Source of the DNA: Bacillota bacterium
GTDB lineage: Bacteria > Bacillota > Clostridia > Peptostreptococcales > Anaerovoracaceae
Assembly: GCA_030526355.1 (NCBI GenBank)
Contig: JAUNDC010000003.1
Location: 1 to 64,000, forward strand
Direction of reading: 5' to 3'
Length of the DNA: 64,000 bases
Shown here: positions 62,589 to 64,000 of the stretch, one piece after another
Numbering within the stretch: position 1 is the stretch's first letter
How the letters are laid out: each line of letters opens with the position of its first letter
Translations under genes and position numbers: made by a program
The notes under the pieces: generated by a model
Database searches by the model: none
What the model was told of the DNA's origin: nothing
Seen by the model: only the letters and a program-made list of their open reading frames with translations

Positions 62589-64000
62589 ATGCTTAACAAA
62601 CTAAAAAACGAAACAAGCCCATATCTGCTGCAGCATGCTGACAATCCTGTGGAATGGTATCCATGGGGAGATGAAGCCTTTGAAAAAGCACGCGCTGAGA
62701 ACAAACCGGTTTTTCTCAGTGTCGGGTATTCCACATGCCATTGGTGTCATGTTATGGCCCACGAATCGTTTGAGAATCCAGCAATAGCCAAGTACCTCAA
62801 CGAGAATTACGTATCAGTCAAGGTTGACCGTGAAGAACGCCCGGATATAGATCAGACATATATGCGGTTCTGTCAGGCTGTAACAGGTAGCGGCGGATGG
62901 CCGATGAGCATATTCATGCTCCCGGACAAACGTCCGTTTTTCGCCGGAACATACTACCCTCCCCATCAGTTTCTTCATATTGTTCAGGCTTTGAAATCCA
63001 GCTGGAAAACAGATTTCGGGATGATACTCGAAAGTGCACGCCAGATAGAAAGCCTGGTCAGACGCATATTCACCGATAATCCTGCCTCTTCATGTAACGA
63101 TAATAATGAACATCAGCTGATTATCGATGCTGTCAGAAGCTTCCGCCAGACCTTTGACAAGGAATACGGAGGATTCGGCAGCGCACCGAAATTCCCATCA
63201 CCTCATAATTTACTTTTTCTTATCGGAAATGCTCCCGATATGGCCGAAAAAACTCTGCTTCAGATGTATAAAGGAGGTATACACGACCACATAGGCGGCG
63301 GATTCTCAAGATACTCAACAGACCACAAATGGCTTGTTCCTCATTTTGAGAAAATGCTTTACGACAATGCGCTTATGGCAATGGCATATACAATGGCTTA
63401 TTCACGTACTGATAAACCTGTTTATAAGTCTGCTGTATCCGGGATATTTTCTTATCTGTTTAATGAAATGCGCTCTCCTGAGGGTTGTTTTTATGCTGCC
63501 CAGGATGCTGACAGTGACGGAATCGAAGGTAAGTATTATGTTTTTACTACTGATGAAATCAAATCAGTGCTAGGTGAAGTCAGAGGAGCTGATTTCTGCA
63601 GCTATTATGATATTACAAGACAAGGGAACTGGGAAGGAAAAAGCATACCTAATCTTATACGACATGATGATCCTGATACATCTGCCTTTGATAATGAAAA
63701 AGCCGAACTGAGAAATTACAGGAAGCAACGTGCGTCACTTCACAAAGATAAAAAACTTCTTACCGGTTGGAATGCACTGACAGCTGCTTCACTTGCTTTT
63801 GCCGGCAGGGTATTTGATTGTAAAAAGTATATTGATTCTGCAGAAAAAATCGCAGATTTTACAGAAGATAAACTGCGCAGAGGAGATACTCTTTTCTCCG
63901 GCATTACTTCAGGCAGAATCATAAGCCCCGGTTTTCTCGACGATTATGCGTTTTACATCTTCTCCCTGATTCAACTTTACAAAACGTCCGGGAAAGAAAA
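62589..64000 (+). CDS. YyaL/DUF255 thioredoxin-domain protein (partial, runs off the window)
   Basis: Open reading frame from ATG 62589 to the right edge without a stop, so about 470 residues are visible of a family usually 600-700 long. The N-terminal thioredoxin-like DUF255 domain has [20 protein letters not shown] and the CHWCH motif at about 49-53; an (alpha/alpha)6-barrel-like region follows with [14 protein letters not shown] and [12 protein letters not shown]. Human relative is SPATA20. Biochemical role unknown. CAGGAG precedes ATG. Divergent from holA. Confidence 0.93.
   Translation, partial: MLNKLKNETSPYLLQHADNPVEWYPWGDEAFEKARAENKPVFLSVGYSTCHWCHVMAHESFENPAIAKYLNENYVSVKVDREERPDIDQTYMRFCQAVTGSGGWPMSIFMLPDKRPFFAGTYYPPHQFLHIVQALKSSWKTDFGMILESARQIESLVRRIFTDNPASSCNDNNEHQLIIDAVRSFRQTFDKEYGGFGSAPKFPSPHNLLFLIGNAPDMAEKTLLQMYKGGIHDHIGGGFSRYSTDHKWLVPHFEKMLYDNALMAMAYTMAYSRTDKPVYKSAVSGIFSYLFNEMRSPEGCFYAAQDADSDGIEGKYYVFTTDEIKSVLGEVRGADFCSYYDITRQGNWEGKSIPNLIRHDDPDTSAFDNEKAELRNYRKQRASLHKDKKLLTGWNALTAASLAFAGRVFDCKKYIDSAEKIADFTEDKLRRGDTLFSGITSGRIISPGFLDDYAFYIFSLIQLYKTSGKE

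Noticed and set aside
1..64000. CRISPR arrays, insertion sequences, prophage, tRNA or rRNA genes
   Set aside because: No repeated spacer-sized units, transposase or integrase reading frames, or cloverleaf-like intergenic segments were seen.

Overview
The window looks like chromosome of a low-to-mid GC anaerobic Firmicute, most likely a Clostridia member (GC judged by eye, taxonomy inferred). Supporting points are AGGAGG-type ribosome binding sites, sigma-A consensus promoters, a split two-gene transketolase, pyrimidine-nucleoside phosphorylase, FtsEX with an M23 activator, YerC, an Ndo/MazF-type RNase beside NnrD, glutamate dehydrogenase with strong codon bias, and flavin/FeS redox enzymes instead of an aerobic chain. 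No insertion sequence, prophage, CRISPR array, rRNA or tRNA was found. No intergenic gap exceeds 300 bases.

Almost everything is on the minus strand. Five isolated plus-strand genes (Rh-type ammonium channel, CaCA exchanger, gdhA, crotonase, YyaL-like protein) each have their own promoter. From left to right: a DD-carboxypeptidase with a DUF3343-like protein; macro-domain protein and CDF transporter; the Rh channel; sbcCD with a MATE transporter; ppx-ppk; a nucleoside-catabolism run (deoB, pdp, BMP lipoprotein, two near-twin TetR regulators); metallophosphoesterase, rmuC, WYL regulator and small unknown genes; tcdA; a recX/MBL/DMT group; a phosphopantetheinyl transferase and yerC; ctpA/recJ; envC-like/ftsX/ftsE; a PrcB-domain lipoprotein-like protein; split transketolase.

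The region 34.5-44.3 kb is the most unusual. A single promoter appears to drive a 1622-residue multidomain protein (HD phosphohydrolase-like, HEAT-like repeats, NadD/CoaD-type nucleotidyltransferase, GNAT-like, and PRTase-like segments). It is translationally coupled to a divergent lactate/malate dehydrogenase-like protein and followed by a flavodoxin-type oxidoreductase, mgtE, nnrD and ndoA. Several of these act on or use NAD(P), so I read it as a candidate NAD-centred cofactor maintenance or sensing locus.

From 44.5 kb onward: highly expressed-looking gdhA, an acyl-ACP thioesterase, a Trk/Ktr potassium uptake pair, a MacB-like ABC transporter, a crotonase and a DMT transporter. Then comes a three-gene operon encoding NuoE, NuoF and a GltD-NuoG fusion whose molybdopterin-type domain has lost its Cys/SeCys-His site; it fits a Stn-type electron-bifurcating transhydrogenase better than a formate dehydrogenase. 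The window closes with another DMT transporter, holA behind a palindromic operator candidate, and a truncated (by the window edge) YyaL/DUF255 protein.
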